Positions 8,619-16,509 of a stretch of 47,851 nt of DNA are shown here, one piece after another; positions within the stretch are counted from its first letter, which is position 1; the number at the start of each line of letters is the position of its first letter. The position numbers were made by a program, and so were the translations under genes. The notes under the pieces were generated by a model. It had not been told where the DNA came from. It saw nothing but the letters and a program-made list of their open reading frames with translations, and made no database searches. The stretch is from VBCK01 sp035511515 (GTDB taxonomy: Bacteria > Pseudomonadota > Gammaproteobacteria > Burkholderiales > Burkholderiaceae_F), in the NCBI GenBank assembly GCA_035511515.1, contig DATKFG010000022.1, positions 1-47,851 of the forward strand, read 5' to 3'.

Positions 8619-8801
8619 ATGCACTGGGCGAGCTGGCAGGAATTCTGGGCGATGGGCGGCGCGGCCCGGTACGTGTGGGGCGCCTATGGCATGGTGGCGC
8701 TGGCACTGGCGGCCGAAATGATGCTGTTGCGGGCGCGCCTGCGGCGCGCGCGCGAAGCGGCGCGGCGCGCCTCCCACTGGTCGAACAAGGAAGCGGAATG
8801 A
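8619..8801 (+). CDS. ccmD: Haem exporter subunit CcmD
   Basis: A 60-residue protein with a single membrane segment (about residues 19-38, YVWGAYGMVALALAAEMML) followed by a very basic arginine-rich tail (RARLRRAREAARRA). This is the usual make-up of CcmD, which stabilises the CcmABC-CcmE complex. The identity rests on size, topology and position between ccmC and ccmE, because CcmD sequences are poorly conserved. ATG 8619 follows the ccmC stop after two bases, and its own stop overlaps the ccmE start in ATGA. Confidence 0.85.
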   Translation: MHWASWQEFWAMGGAARYVWGAYGMVALALAAEMMLLRARLRRAREAARRASHWSNKEAE

Positions 8802-9268
8802 AACCCAGACATCGCCGCGCGGCGCTGATCGTCGCTGGCGTGGCCGTGCTCGGGATCGCCACGGCGCTGATCCTGTCGGCCTTTCGGCAGAACCTGGTGT
8901 TCTTCTACACGCCCAGCGATGTGGCGGCGAACAAGGTGCCGGCCAACCAGACGTTCCGGATCGGCGGACTGGTCGAGAACGGCAGCGTGCACCGCGAAGG
9001 CAAAGGCGTTCGCGTGGTGTTCCGGGTCACCGACACCGCCAGCACGATCATGGTGGCCTACGACGGCATCCTTCCGGACCTGTTTCGTGAAGGCAAGGGC
9101 GTCGTCGCGGAGGGCCGGATCGAACCGGGCGGCGTGTTCCACGCTTCCCAGGTGCTGGCCAAGCACAACGAGAACTACATGCCGCCGGACGCCGCGCACG
9201 CGATCGAGCAGGCGGAAAAAGCGCGGCGGACCCTGGTCAGGGATCCGACCCCATCGCGGGGATCCTGA
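8798..9268 (+). CDS. ccmE: Haem chaperone CcmE
   Basis: A 156-residue periplasmic haem chaperone anchored by an N-terminal membrane helix (about 9-29). The haem attachment motif is LAKHNENY, with the covalently binding His at 123 and the haem-iron ligand Tyr at 127. The OB-fold core carries GGLVENGSV and VAYDGILPDLFREGKGVVAEG. The start is ATG 8798, overlapping the ccmD stop. The ccm run ends here: the next gene is on the opposite strand, so ccmF, ccmG and ccmH, which often follow, must lie elsewhere or be absent. Confidence 0.96.
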   Translation: MKPRHRRAALIVAGVAVLGIATALILSAFRQNLVFFYTPSDVAANKVPANQTFRIGGLVENGSVHREGKGVRVVFRVTDTASTIMVAYDGILPDLFREGKGVVAEGRIEPGGVFHASQVLAKHNENYMPPDAAHAIEQAEKARRTLVRDPTPSRGS

Positions 9269-9300
9269 GCTCAGGCCGGCTCGCCCGCCGTCGCGTTGGG

Positions 9301-10626
9301 CTAGGGTGCTGCGGGAATTCTGAGTTCCGCGCGAAGGCCGCACGGCCCATTGGCCGCCAGCTGCAGGCGCCCCTGATGCGCGCGGGCGATCCGATCGACG
9401 ATGGCCAGACCGAGGCCGGCTCCTCCGGAGCCCGAGCGGGCCGTGTCGCCTCGTTCGAATGGCCGCAGCAGCCGCTCGATCTGGTCCGGGGCGATGCCCG
9501 GTCCCGCATCGGTGACCGCGACGACCGCGTCGGGGCCGTCGCGGCGCACCTGCAGACGCAGATCCAGATCGCCCGCCGCGTTGCGGCCGTATTGCAGCGC
9601 ATTGCTGATCATGTTGTCCAGCGCCCGCGCCAGCTCGATCGGGTGCCCCAGCACGCGCACGCCGGGCTCGATATCCTGATCGACACGGCTGTGCGCCGAG
9701 GCGTCGATGCGGCTGCGCGAGAGCGCATCGAGCGCGAGCGCCGACAGGTCGGTTGGCTGCGCGGGACGCGCGGCCGGCGGCCGCGCGTAGTCGAGGAATT
9801 GCCGCACGATCGAATCGAGCTGATCGAGGTCCCCGATCATGCCGACGCGCATCGCCCCGGGCAGGCCGCTCATTTCCAGTTCCAGCCGCAGGCGCGTGAG
9901 CGGGGTGCGCAGATCGTGTGAGATCCCGGCCAGCAGGATGGCGCGCTCCCGTTCGAGGCGGTCGAGGCTTTCGACCATCCGGTTGAAGCTGCGGTTGACC
10001 ATCCGGATCTCCGGAGGCCCCAGATCGGGCAGGCTGCTGGGAGTGCGGCCGCCGCCCAGCTCGGCCGCGGCCCGCGACAGTTCTCCCAGCGGGCGGTTGA
10101 CCAGCCCGGCGATGACCACCGCGATCAGCAATGAACTGATCGCGGCCAGCGCGGCCCAGGCGACCCATTCGTGCCCGACGTTGCCGGTGAACAGGTCGCG
10201 GTCGATGAAGGCCCAGTAAGCGTCGTCATCGATCGAGAAGCTGACCCAAAACCCGGGCACGCCGTTGACCTCGGAGGCCAGTCGGGTGGCGGCGCCGAGC
10301 TTGGCGCGGACGTTGCGCGTGACCAGGCGGATCGTCGGGTCGTCGGGCAACGCAACGGTCTGGTCGCCGGGCTCGAGCGGCACCACCCGGATACTTTCGT
10401 TTTCGGCCAGGTCGTTCAGCAGGTAGCGGCGCCGCTCCGGGTCCGAAAACACCAGGGCGCTGCGCGTCGTGTTGACGATCGAGGCCACCTGCTGGGCGAT
10501 CTGGCGAGCGCGCGGCTCGCGTTCGAAGGCCCGCACCGTGGGCCACCAGACCGCCATGCAGGCGGCAAACAGCAGCAGGATCAGCAGGAATGTCCGCCAG
10601 AACAGCGGCGGCGACCGCAGCCTCAA
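9301..10626 (-). CDS. envZ: EnvZ-type sensor histidine kinase
   Basis: A 441-residue inner-membrane histidine kinase. Membrane helices at about 12-31 and 151-176 bracket a periplasmic sensor region. HAMP follows (about 175-230), then the HisKA box GISHDLRTPLTRL with phosphoacceptor H237. The HATPase domain has LDNMISNALQYG (N box), DAGPGIAPDQ (G1) and GGAGLGLAIV (G2). The start is TTG 10626, whose bases overlap the stop of the upstream response regulator (TTGA), so kinase and regulator are translated together. The EnvZ name follows from overall similarity and from pairing with an OmpR-like partner. The stimulus is unknown. Confidence 0.88.
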   Translation of the reverse strand: MRLRSPPLFWRTFLLILLLFAACMAVWWPTVRAFEREPRARQIAQQVASIVNTTRSALVFSDPERRRYLLNDLAENESIRVVPLEPGDQTVALPDDPTIRLVTRNVRAKLGAATRLASEVNGVPGFWVSFSIDDDAYWAFIDRDLFTGNVGHEWVAWAALAAISSLLIAVVIAGLVNRPLGELSRAAAELGGGRTPSSLPDLGPPEIRMVNRSFNRMVESLDRLERERAILLAGISHDLRTPLTRLRLELEMSGLPGAMRVGMIGDLDQLDSIVRQFLDYARPPAARPAQPTDLSALALDALSRSRIDASAHSRVDQDIEPGVRVLGHPIELARALDNMISNALQYGRNAAGDLDLRLQVRRDGPDAVVAVTDAGPGIAPDQIERLLRPFERGDTARSGSGGAGLGLAIVDRIARAHQGRLQLAANGPCGLRAELRIPAAP

Positions 10627-11348
10627 CCGGCGCCGTCCGGTATGAAGACGTACCCCAGGCCCCAGACGGTCTGAATGAAGCGCGGCTTGGAAGGATCCGG
10701 TTCGATCAGCTTGCGCAGCCTCGAGATCTGCACGTCCAGGCTTCGGTCGAACGCCTCGTATTCGCGGCCGCGCGCCATTTCCATCAGCTTTTCACGCGAC
10801 AGCGGCACCTTGGGAAAGCGCGCGAACACCTTCAGAACCGCAAATTCGCCGGTCGTCAGCGCCACGGGTTCGCCGGCCCGGGTCAGCGTGCGCGTTGCCA
10901 GATCGAGCACGAACTCCCCGAACGCGACGCTGCTGGCCTCCTGGGATGGGGCTCCGGGCAGTTCGGCCGGCGCTTTGCGGCGGAAGATCGCGTTGATGCG
11001 CGCCAGCAGTTCGCGCGGGTTGAATGGCTTGGGCAGGTAATCGTCCGCGCCCATCTCCAGGCCGACGATGCGGTCGACGTCCTCGCCTTTCGCGGTCAGC
11101 ATCAACACCGGGGTCGGATCGTTGCCGCCGCGCAGCCGGCGCAGCACCGAAAGGCCGTCCTCCCCGGGCATCATCAGGTCCAGGATCAGCAGATCGAAGC
11201 GTTCGCGCAACCACAGCTTGTTCATGGCCGCCGCGCCCTCGGCCGTGTACACGGTAAAGCCGTTTTCGTTCAGGTAGCGGCGCAGCAAATCACGCAGCCG
11301 CTGGTCATCGTCGACGACGAGGATCTTCTGTGAAGGCGTTTTGGACAT
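10623..11348 (-). CDS. ompR: OmpR-family response regulator
   Basis: A 241-residue regulator with a receiver domain (about 8-120) and a winged-helix DNA-binding domain (about 140-235). The acidic pocket (VVDDD), phosphoacceptor D57 in LILDLMMPGEDG, T85/A86 in MLTAKGE and K107 in YLPKPF are all present. The C-terminus has RSLDVQISRLRKLIEPDP and VWGLGYVF, close to OmpR. It starts at ATG 11348 and is coupled to the downstream kinase. It probably controls outer-membrane or osmotic-stress genes by analogy with OmpR. Its targets here are unknown. Confidence 0.93.
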   Translation of the reverse strand: MSKTPSQKILVVDDDQRLRDLLRRYLNENGFTVYTAEGAAAMNKLWLRERFDLLILDLMMPGEDGLSVLRRLRGGNDPTPVLMLTAKGEDVDRIVGLEMGADDYLPKPFNPRELLARINAIFRRKAPAELPGAPSQEASSVAFGEFVLDLATRTLTRAGEPVALTTGEFAVLKVFARFPKVPLSREKLMEMARGREYEAFDRSLDVQISRLRKLIEPDPSKPRFIQTVWGLGYVFIPDGAG

Positions 11349-11523
11349 TTAAGGCAGTCGCCGGCCGGCGACGGCGATCGTATCGCCGGGGCCGACACAC
11401 ACCCCACACGAGGCACAAAGTGTTACAGAATTTACGCCTCTTTCGCGGACTTTTCGCAGACCACGCTGGCGCCGGCGAGTGTCGAATGACAAGATCGAGT
11501 ACACGGAGCGCGAACCGAATTCG

Positions 11524-11913
11524 ATGAGAGTCCTGATTGCCGCGGTCGCCGCAGCATGTCTGTTCTGGGGCGCCGCTACGGCGCAGACAGGGCCGCCTCC
11601 TGCGCCGCCTTTCGTGTCGCCTCAGCCCGCACCCCCGGGCGAGCCGCCCAATGGGGCCGCCGACATCTGGAGCCACCTGACCGGCGAGCAGCGGCAGCAG
11701 CTGTGGCAGCGACTCACACCCGAGGAACGGGCCAAGATCTGGGCGCGCTTGCCGCCGGAGCAGCGGCGCGCCATTCGCGAGCGCCTGACCCCGGAGCAGC
11801 GCGCCGCTCCCCCTCCCGGACCCGGGCCAAAACTGAGCCCGGAGGAGCGGCGGCGGCTGCGCGAGCAGATCCGCGACGCTCACCGCAGCCGCCCCGGCGG
11901 CCGGCCCTTCTGA
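11524..11913 (+). CDS. Small secreted DUF3106-like protein
   Basis: A 129-residue protein with a clear N-terminal signal peptide (MRVLIAAVAAACLFWGAATAQ, likely cleaved after TAQ or ATA). A proline-rich linker follows, then a highly charged helical region with repeated LTPEERAKIW, LPPEQRRAI, LTPEQRAA and LSPEERRRL units. The repeated xPEx(R/Q) pattern resembles DUF3106 proteins of betaproteobacteria and, loosely, the metal-sensing CpxP/Spy type of periplasmic helical proteins. Function is unknown. ATG 11524 is chosen because it places the signal peptide at the start; a GTG at 11479 would bury it. It diverges from the ompR-envZ operon. Confidence 0.7.
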   Translation: MRVLIAAVAAACLFWGAATAQTGPPPAPPFVSPQPAPPGEPPNGAADIWSHLTGEQRQQLWQRLTPEERAKIWARLPPEQRRAIRERLTPEQRAAPPPGPGPKLSPEERRRLREQIRDAHRSRPGGRPF

Positions 11914-11987
11914 CGGCAAGGCGGGCCGCGGCGCTGGCCGGCGCGCCGCCGTTCTGAATAAAATGCGGTGAGCCTCCCTCCTTTCCC

Positions 11988-12728
11988 GTGCGCATCCTCG
12001 CGATCGAAACTTCGACCCGGCAGTGTTCGGTGGCATTGGCGCATCCGGAGGCGGTTGTTCAGCGCACCCAGGTCGCCGGCGACCGCGTCGCCGAGTGCGC
12101 GGTGTCGATGATCGCTGACCTGCTGGCGGATCAATCGCTGGGCCTGGACCAGATTGATGCGTTCGCATTCGGCAGCGGCCCGGGAGCGTTCACCGGCTTG
12201 CGAGTGGCCTGCGGCCTGGTCCAGGGTCTGGCGTTCGCGTGCGACCGGCCGGTGGTCCCTGTTGGCAGCCTGCGGGCCCTGGCGTTCGGTGCGGCCCGGT
12301 GCACGCTCGCCCGCGCCCGGACGGCCGATGTGGCGTCGTCCGATGTTCGGTCCCGCGTGATGGCGGCCACGGACGCCCGGATGGGTCAGATCTACTGGGC
12401 TGTATACGAGGGCACAGGCGCCGCGCGCGAGCTCGCGGCGGCGGCGCTGGCATCGCCCGCTCAGGTGGCCGAGCTGGTGGCGCGCTGGCAACCGGACGTG
12501 ATCGCCGGCGACGCCCTGAACGCTTTCGCAAGCGCCTGGCCGGCGCAACGCGGTGCGGCGCTGTGGCCGCAGCTGGGCGCCGATGCATCGGCGGTCGCGC
12601 AACTGGCCCGGAGCGATCTGGCCGCAGGCCGTACGGTGCGGGCCCGGGATGCGGCGCCCGACTACGTGCGCGACCAGGTCGCACTGACGGTGGCGCAGCG
12701 CGCGAGCCACAGCGGGCGGTCGTCGTGA
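11988..12728 (+). CDS. tsaB: tRNA threonylcarbamoyladenosine protein TsaB
   Basis: A 246-residue partner of TsaD and TsaE in making t6A37 on ANN-decoding tRNAs. It has the ASKHA-fold start RILAIETSTRQCSVAL and the signature SGPGAFTGLRVACGL, both typical of TsaB. The start is GTG 11988. TAAAAT at 11959-11964 could serve as a -10 element, although no -35 is visible. The stop overlaps the rimI start in GTGA, so tsaB and rimI are a coupled pair, a frequent arrangement. Confidence 0.93.
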   Translation: MRILAIETSTRQCSVALAHPEAVVQRTQVAGDRVAECAVSMIADLLADQSLGLDQIDAFAFGSGPGAFTGLRVACGLVQGLAFACDRPVVPVGSLRALAFGAARCTLARARTADVASSDVRSRVMAATDARMGQIYWAVYEGTGAARELAAAALASPAQVAELVARWQPDVIAGDALNAFASAWPAQRGAALWPQLGADASAVAQLARSDLAAGRTVRARDAAPDYVRDQVALTVAQRASHSGRSS

Positions 12729-13192
12729 GCGCCGTCAGGCGGCCCGAGGAGCCGGAGTTCAGGCCGCTGTTGCCGCAGGACCTCAATCAGGTCATGCGGA
12801 TCGAAGTCGACGTGTATCCGTTTCCCTGGACGCGCGGCAACTTCGAAGACGCCTTGCGGGCCGGCCACACGGCCTGGGCGCTGTTCGATGGCGCGCAGTC
12901 GATGGTGACCTACGCGATCGCGATGCTCGCGGTCGACGAGGCCCATCTGCTGAACCTGAGCGTGGCGCGGGCGTATCAGCGGCAGGGGTACGGCTGGAAG
13001 ACGCTGGAGTGGGTGGCCCAGTGCACGCGTGACTACGGGGCCCGCAGTCTGCTGCTGGAGGTGCGTCCAAGCAACGAGGTCGCACTGCGGCTGTATCACC
13101 GCTACGGGTTTGAACGCATTGGCGTGCGCCGCGGGTATTACCCGGCGGCGGGTGGTCGCGAAGACGCCGTCGTGATGAGGGTGCCGCTTTGA
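12725..13192 (+). CDS. rimI: Ribosomal protein alanine N-acetyltransferase RimI
   Basis: A 155-residue GNAT enzyme that acetylates the N-terminal alanine of ribosomal protein S18. It shows FPWTRGNFEDAL near the N-terminus, the acetyl-CoA loop RQGYGW, and the C-terminal LEVRPSNEVALRLYHRYGFERIGVRRGYYP, a typical RimI ending. The start is GTG 12725, overlapping the tsaB stop, and its own stop overlaps the next gene in TTGA. Family length is about 148-160. Confidence 0.92.
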   Translation: MSAVRRPEEPEFRPLLPQDLNQVMRIEVDVYPFPWTRGNFEDALRAGHTAWALFDGAQSMVTYAIAMLAVDEAHLLNLSVARAYQRQGYGWKTLEWVAQCTRDYGARSLLLEVRPSNEVALRLYHRYGFERIGVRRGYYPAAGGREDAVVMRVPL

Positions 13193-13938
13193 GCCTGGAT
13201 GCGCGCCGAACCCGACTGTGGAACCGCCTCGGCCTGGGACCGGTGTGGGCTGTGCGCGGGACGCAAGAAGGGGCCTCCTACGCCAAGGCTTCGGAGGCCT
13301 CGGCCTCCTTCGCCGAGGCTTCGGAGGCCTCGAACGCCGCGGTCGCCCGGATGCACTGGGACGAACTCGAGCGGGCCGTGGCGGGGTGCACCGCGTGCGG
13401 CCTGTGCAAGACCAGGACCAACACCGTGTTCGGAGTCGGCAGCCACGCCTCGGAGTGGATGGTGATCGGAGAGGCGCCCGGTGCGGAGGAGGATCTGCGG
13501 GGGGAACCGTTTGTCGGTCAGGCGGGCCGCCTGCTGGACAGCATCCTGGCCGCAGCCGGACTGGGCCGATCCGGTTCGGGGCCGTCGGGCGTCTACATCG
13601 CCAACGTCGTCAAATGCCGGCCGCCGGCCAATCGCAATCCGGAACCGGACGAAGCGGCCCGGTGCGAGCCCTTCCTGAGGCGGCAGATCGAATTGCTGGC
13701 GCCGCGCGTGATCCTGGTGATGGGGCGCGTGGCGGCGCAGGCGGTCCTGGGCTCGGACGCGAGCATCGCTGCGTTGCGGGGGCGCGCGCACCGGATGGAC
13801 GTTGCCGGCAGGGCGGTTCCGGTGATCGTCACCTATCACCCGGCCTATCTGCTGCGCAACCTGGCCGACAAGGCCAAGGTGTGGGCCGACCTGTGCCTCG
13901 CGCGCGAGGTTCATCAGCGGGCGAGTGGGCCGCGCTGA
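13189..13938 (+). CDS. Family 4 uracil-DNA glycosylase (4Fe-4S)
   Basis: A 249-residue enzyme that excises uracil from DNA. The four cluster cysteines are visible with the family spacing: C67 and C70 (GCTACGLC), C143 (VVKCRPPANRNP) and C159. Motif A is GEAPGAEED and motif B is TYHPAYLLR. About the first 55 residues are not part of the fold and include a duplicated Ala/Ser/Glu stretch (YAKASEASAS then FAEASEASNA) encoded by a 30-base tandem repeat. The start is TTG 13189, overlapping the rimI stop. A shorter start cannot be excluded. The 3' end overlaps the convergent lplT gene by 25 bases. Confidence 0.92.
   Translation: MSLDARRTRLWNRLGLGPVWAVRGTQEGASYAKASEASASFAEASEASNAAVARMHWDELERAVAGCTACGLCKTRTNTVFGVGSHASEWMVIGEAPGAEEDLRGEPFVGQAGRLLDSILAAAGLGRSGSGPSGVYIANVVKCRPPANRNPEPDEAARCEPFLRRQIELLAPRVILVMGRVAAQAVLGSDASIAALRGRAHRMDVAGRAVPVIVTYHPAYLLRNLADKAKVWADLCLAREVHQRASGPR
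13273..13332 (+). repeat. 30-base in-frame tandem duplication inside the UDG gene
   Basis: Two adjacent 30-base units (13273-13302 and 13303-13332) differ at two positions. Both contain GGCTTCGGAGGCCTCG, which is partly self-complementary. Being a multiple of three, the repeat keeps the frame and adds two copies of a ten-residue Ala/Ser/Glu block ahead of the catalytic domain. Confidence 0.9.
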
Positions 13939-15311
13939 TCGTCCGGCCCGCGACCGCGGCGCGCCTCGCCGATCTGCGCAACCGCGTCGAAGCGGCGCTG
14001 ATTGGCCGCGTGCTTCAGGATCACCAGCCCCATCGTGGCCGCCACGAACATGCCAAACAGGCACATGGTCGCGGTGACCGAGAGTCCCGCCACGATCAGC
14101 AGCGAGTACACGCCCAGCATCACCAGGATTCCCAGGTTCTCGTTGAAGTTCTGCACCGCGATCGAGTGCCCCGAGGAAAGCAGCACGTAGCCGCGATGCT
14201 GCAGCAGCGCGTTCATCGGCACCACGAAGTAACCGGCCATCGCGCCGATCAGCACCATCGCGACGGCCGAAACCAGCAGTGCCCACGACACCGTGTGACC
14301 GTACAAGATGGGACCCGAATGCGTCAGCGGCGTCAGATCGAGCAGCGACATCAGCGTCACCGTCAGCCCCATCGCCACGCCGACCGGCAGCACGCTGAGC
14401 GATTGCTTCAGCGAAACGCGGGCCGCGGCCAGCACCGCGCCCACCGCGATGCCGACCGCGGCCAGCGCCTGCAGCACTGCGCCGTGCGAAAGATCCATAC
14501 CGAGCACATCGGCCGACCAGCGCAGCAGGATGAACTGCAGCGTTGCCCCGGCGCCCCAGAACAGCGTGGTGACAGCCAGCGATATCTGGCCGAGCGGGTC
14601 CTTCCACAACGTGACCATGCAATGTCCGAAGTCGCGCAACAGCCGCCAGACCGTGTGCTCCTGTCTCGGATAGCGGACACAGGTGTCCGGCACCCAGATG
14701 TTGATGACGGCCGCGACCGCGTAGATCGCGCAGATCACCGCGATCGCCGCTTCCCCCACGTTGCCCACATGATGCGGCTCGATGTATGGGACGTTGACCG
14801 CCAGCAGGATCGCGCTGACCGACGGCGAAATGAGCACGCCTCCGGTTACGAAGCCCAGAATGATCGAGGCCACGGTCAGACCTTCGATCCATCCATTGGC
14901 GGCCACCAGCCGCTCGGGCGGCAGCATCTCGGTCACGATGCCGTATTTGGCCGGCGAATAGCCCGCCGCGCCGAACCCGACGACCGCATAAGCCAGCAGA
15001 GGGTGGGTGCCGACCAGCATCAACAGGGCGCCCACGAGCTTGACGCCGTTGGTGACCAGCATGACGCGCCATTTGGGCATGGAATCGGCGAGCGCGCCCA
15101 CGAACGCCGCCAGCAGCACGTACGAGATGAAGAAGAACAGCTTCAGCATCGGCGTCATCCACTGCGGCGCATGCATCTCGCCCAGCAGCGAGATGGCGGC
15201 GATCAGCAACGCGTTGTCGCCCAGCGACGAGCAGAACTGGGCTGCCATCACGAGGAAGAATCCGCGCGTGGCGGCGGTGGCGGAAGCGGGCGTCGGGACC
15301 AAGAACGGCAA
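13914..15311 (-). CDS. lplT: Lysophospholipid transporter LplT
   Basis: A 465-residue major-facilitator protein with about twelve hydrophobic segments. In characterised bacteria LplT flips lysophospholipids across the inner membrane for reacylation. It shows GFFLVMAAQFCSSLGDNALL at the N-terminus, VGALADSMPKWRVML (the MFS loop 2-3 motif) and AAGYSPAKYGIVTEMLPPERLVAANGW, a strong LplT signature. The start is TTG 15311, just inside a likely -10 element at 15338. The acyltransferase gene aas, often fused or adjacent, is not in this window. The tail is polar (RRGRGPDDQRGP) and overlaps the UDG gene. Confidence 0.9.
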   Translation of the reverse strand: MPFLVPTPASATAATRGFFLVMAAQFCSSLGDNALLIAAISLLGEMHAPQWMTPMLKLFFFISYVLLAAFVGALADSMPKWRVMLVTNGVKLVGALLMLVGTHPLLAYAVVGFGAAGYSPAKYGIVTEMLPPERLVAANGWIEGLTVASIILGFVTGGVLISPSVSAILLAVNVPYIEPHHVGNVGEAAIAVICAIYAVAAVINIWVPDTCVRYPRQEHTVWRLLRDFGHCMVTLWKDPLGQISLAVTTLFWGAGATLQFILLRWSADVLGMDLSHGAVLQALAAVGIAVGAVLAAARVSLKQSLSVLPVGVAMGLTVTLMSLLDLTPLTHSGPILYGHTVSWALLVSAVAMVLIGAMAGYFVVPMNALLQHRGYVLLSSGHSIAVQNFNENLGILVMLGVYSLLIVAGLSVTATMCLFGMFVAATMGLVILKHAANQRRFDAVAQIGEARRGRGPDDQRGPLAR

Positions 15312-15337
15312 TCGACGGAACGGATCGAGCGGCGCGG

Positions 15338-15346
15338 TTTATAGCA
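15338..15346 (-). promoter_or_regulatory. Extended -10 promoter for lplT
   Basis: Read on the minus strand, TGC is followed by TATAAA, an extended -10 element five of six to consensus. It lies about 27 bases before the lplT TTG start. No convincing -35 is seen, as expected for an extended -10 promoter. It sits in the 105-base gap shared with the divergent alr gene. Confidence 0.45.
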
Positions 15347-15416
15347 CGAGGCCGCTGACGGACCGGCGGCGTTAGCCGGTATTCTTGGAACTTCCCCGGC
15401 GATCCGTCAGAAGCAC

Positions 15417-16499
15417 GTGCCCAGACCTCTTGTCGCCCGCATCGACGATCGCGCGCTGAGCGCGAACCTGTCCGCGGCGCGCGCGCGGGCCGGCCAGCGC
15501 CGGATCTGGGCAGTGGCGAAGGCCAACGCCTACGGTCACGGCCTGGAACGGGCGGTGCGCGCGTTCGCCGATGCCGACGGCCTGGGTCTGCTCGAAGTCG
15601 AAGAGGCGCAGCGGGCGCGCGAGAAGGGATGGAAGAAGCCCATATTGCTGCTCGAAGGCGTGTTCGACCCGGGCGAACTGGACGAGGCCGCCCGGCTCGG
15701 TCTGACGTGCGTGGTGCACTGCGTCGAACAGATCGAGATGATCGAGCGCCGCTCGGGTCGGGCGCCGCTTGACGTCTATCTGAAGCTGGACAGCGGGATG
15801 AATCGGCTCGGATTTACGGCCGGGCAGGCTGCCGGGGCGCGGCGCCGGCTCGAATCGGTTGCCGGCGTGCGGCTGGCCGCGCTGATGAGCCACCTGGCCA
15901 ACGCCGACCGCCTCGACCCGGGCCCATGCGATGTGGCCTCGCAGCGGCGCGTATTCGCGCAGCTGTGCGGCGGCTTCGGCGGGGATACCAGCCTGTGCAA
16001 CTCGGCGGCGCTGTTTCTGCACCCCGACCTGGGCGATGGGTGGGTGCGCCCTGGCATCGCGTTGTACGGCTCTTCGCCGGGTGAGTCGGCCAGCGCCGCC
16101 GCGCTCGGGCTGCGTGCGGCGATGGCGTTGAATTCGGAGCTGATCGCGGTGCGAACCGTTCCGACCGCAGGCCGGGTCGGATACGGCAGCCGCTGGAGCG
16201 CGCCGGTGCCGACACGGCTGGGCGTGGTGGCCTGCGGGTACGCGGACGGCTACCCGCGCAGCGCTCCGGACGGCACGCCGGTGTGGGTGGCGGGGCGGCG
16301 CGCCGCCCTGGTCGGGCGCGTGTCGATGGACATGCTGACCGTCGATCTGACCGGAATCGACGATGCGGGGATCGGCAGCCCGGTGCAGCTGTGGGGCGAG
16401 CACGTTGCGATCGATGAGGTGGCGCGCCAGTCGCAGCGGGTCGCCTATGAGCTGATGTGCGGCCTGAATCCGCGTGTGCGGGTCAGTGACGCGCACTGA
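15417..16499 (+). CDS. alr: Alanine racemase
   Basis: A 360-residue PLP enzyme that makes D-alanine for peptidoglycan. The PLP-binding lysine is K35 in AVAKANAYGHG, and the second catalytic base is Y256 in RVGYGSRW. The segments LKLDSGMNRLG and GRVSMDMLTVDLT are also typical. The start is GTG 15417, giving the usual length. The gene is followed closely by radA, an order common in betaproteobacteria. Confidence 0.95.
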   Translation: MPRPLVARIDDRALSANLSAARARAGQRRIWAVAKANAYGHGLERAVRAFADADGLGLLEVEEAQRAREKGWKKPILLLEGVFDPGELDEAARLGLTCVVHCVEQIEMIERRSGRAPLDVYLKLDSGMNRLGFTAGQAAGARRRLESVAGVRLAALMSHLANADRLDPGPCDVASQRRVFAQLCGGFGGDTSLCNSAALFLHPDLGDGWVRPGIALYGSSPGESASAAALGLRAAMALNSELIAVRTVPTAGRVGYGSRWSAPVPTRLGVVACGYADGYPRSAPDGTPVWVAGRRAALVGRVSMDMLTVDLTGIDDAGIGSPVQLWGEHVAIDEVARQSQRVAYELMCGLNPRVRVSDAH

Positions 16500-16509
16500 C
16501 GCCCGCCAC

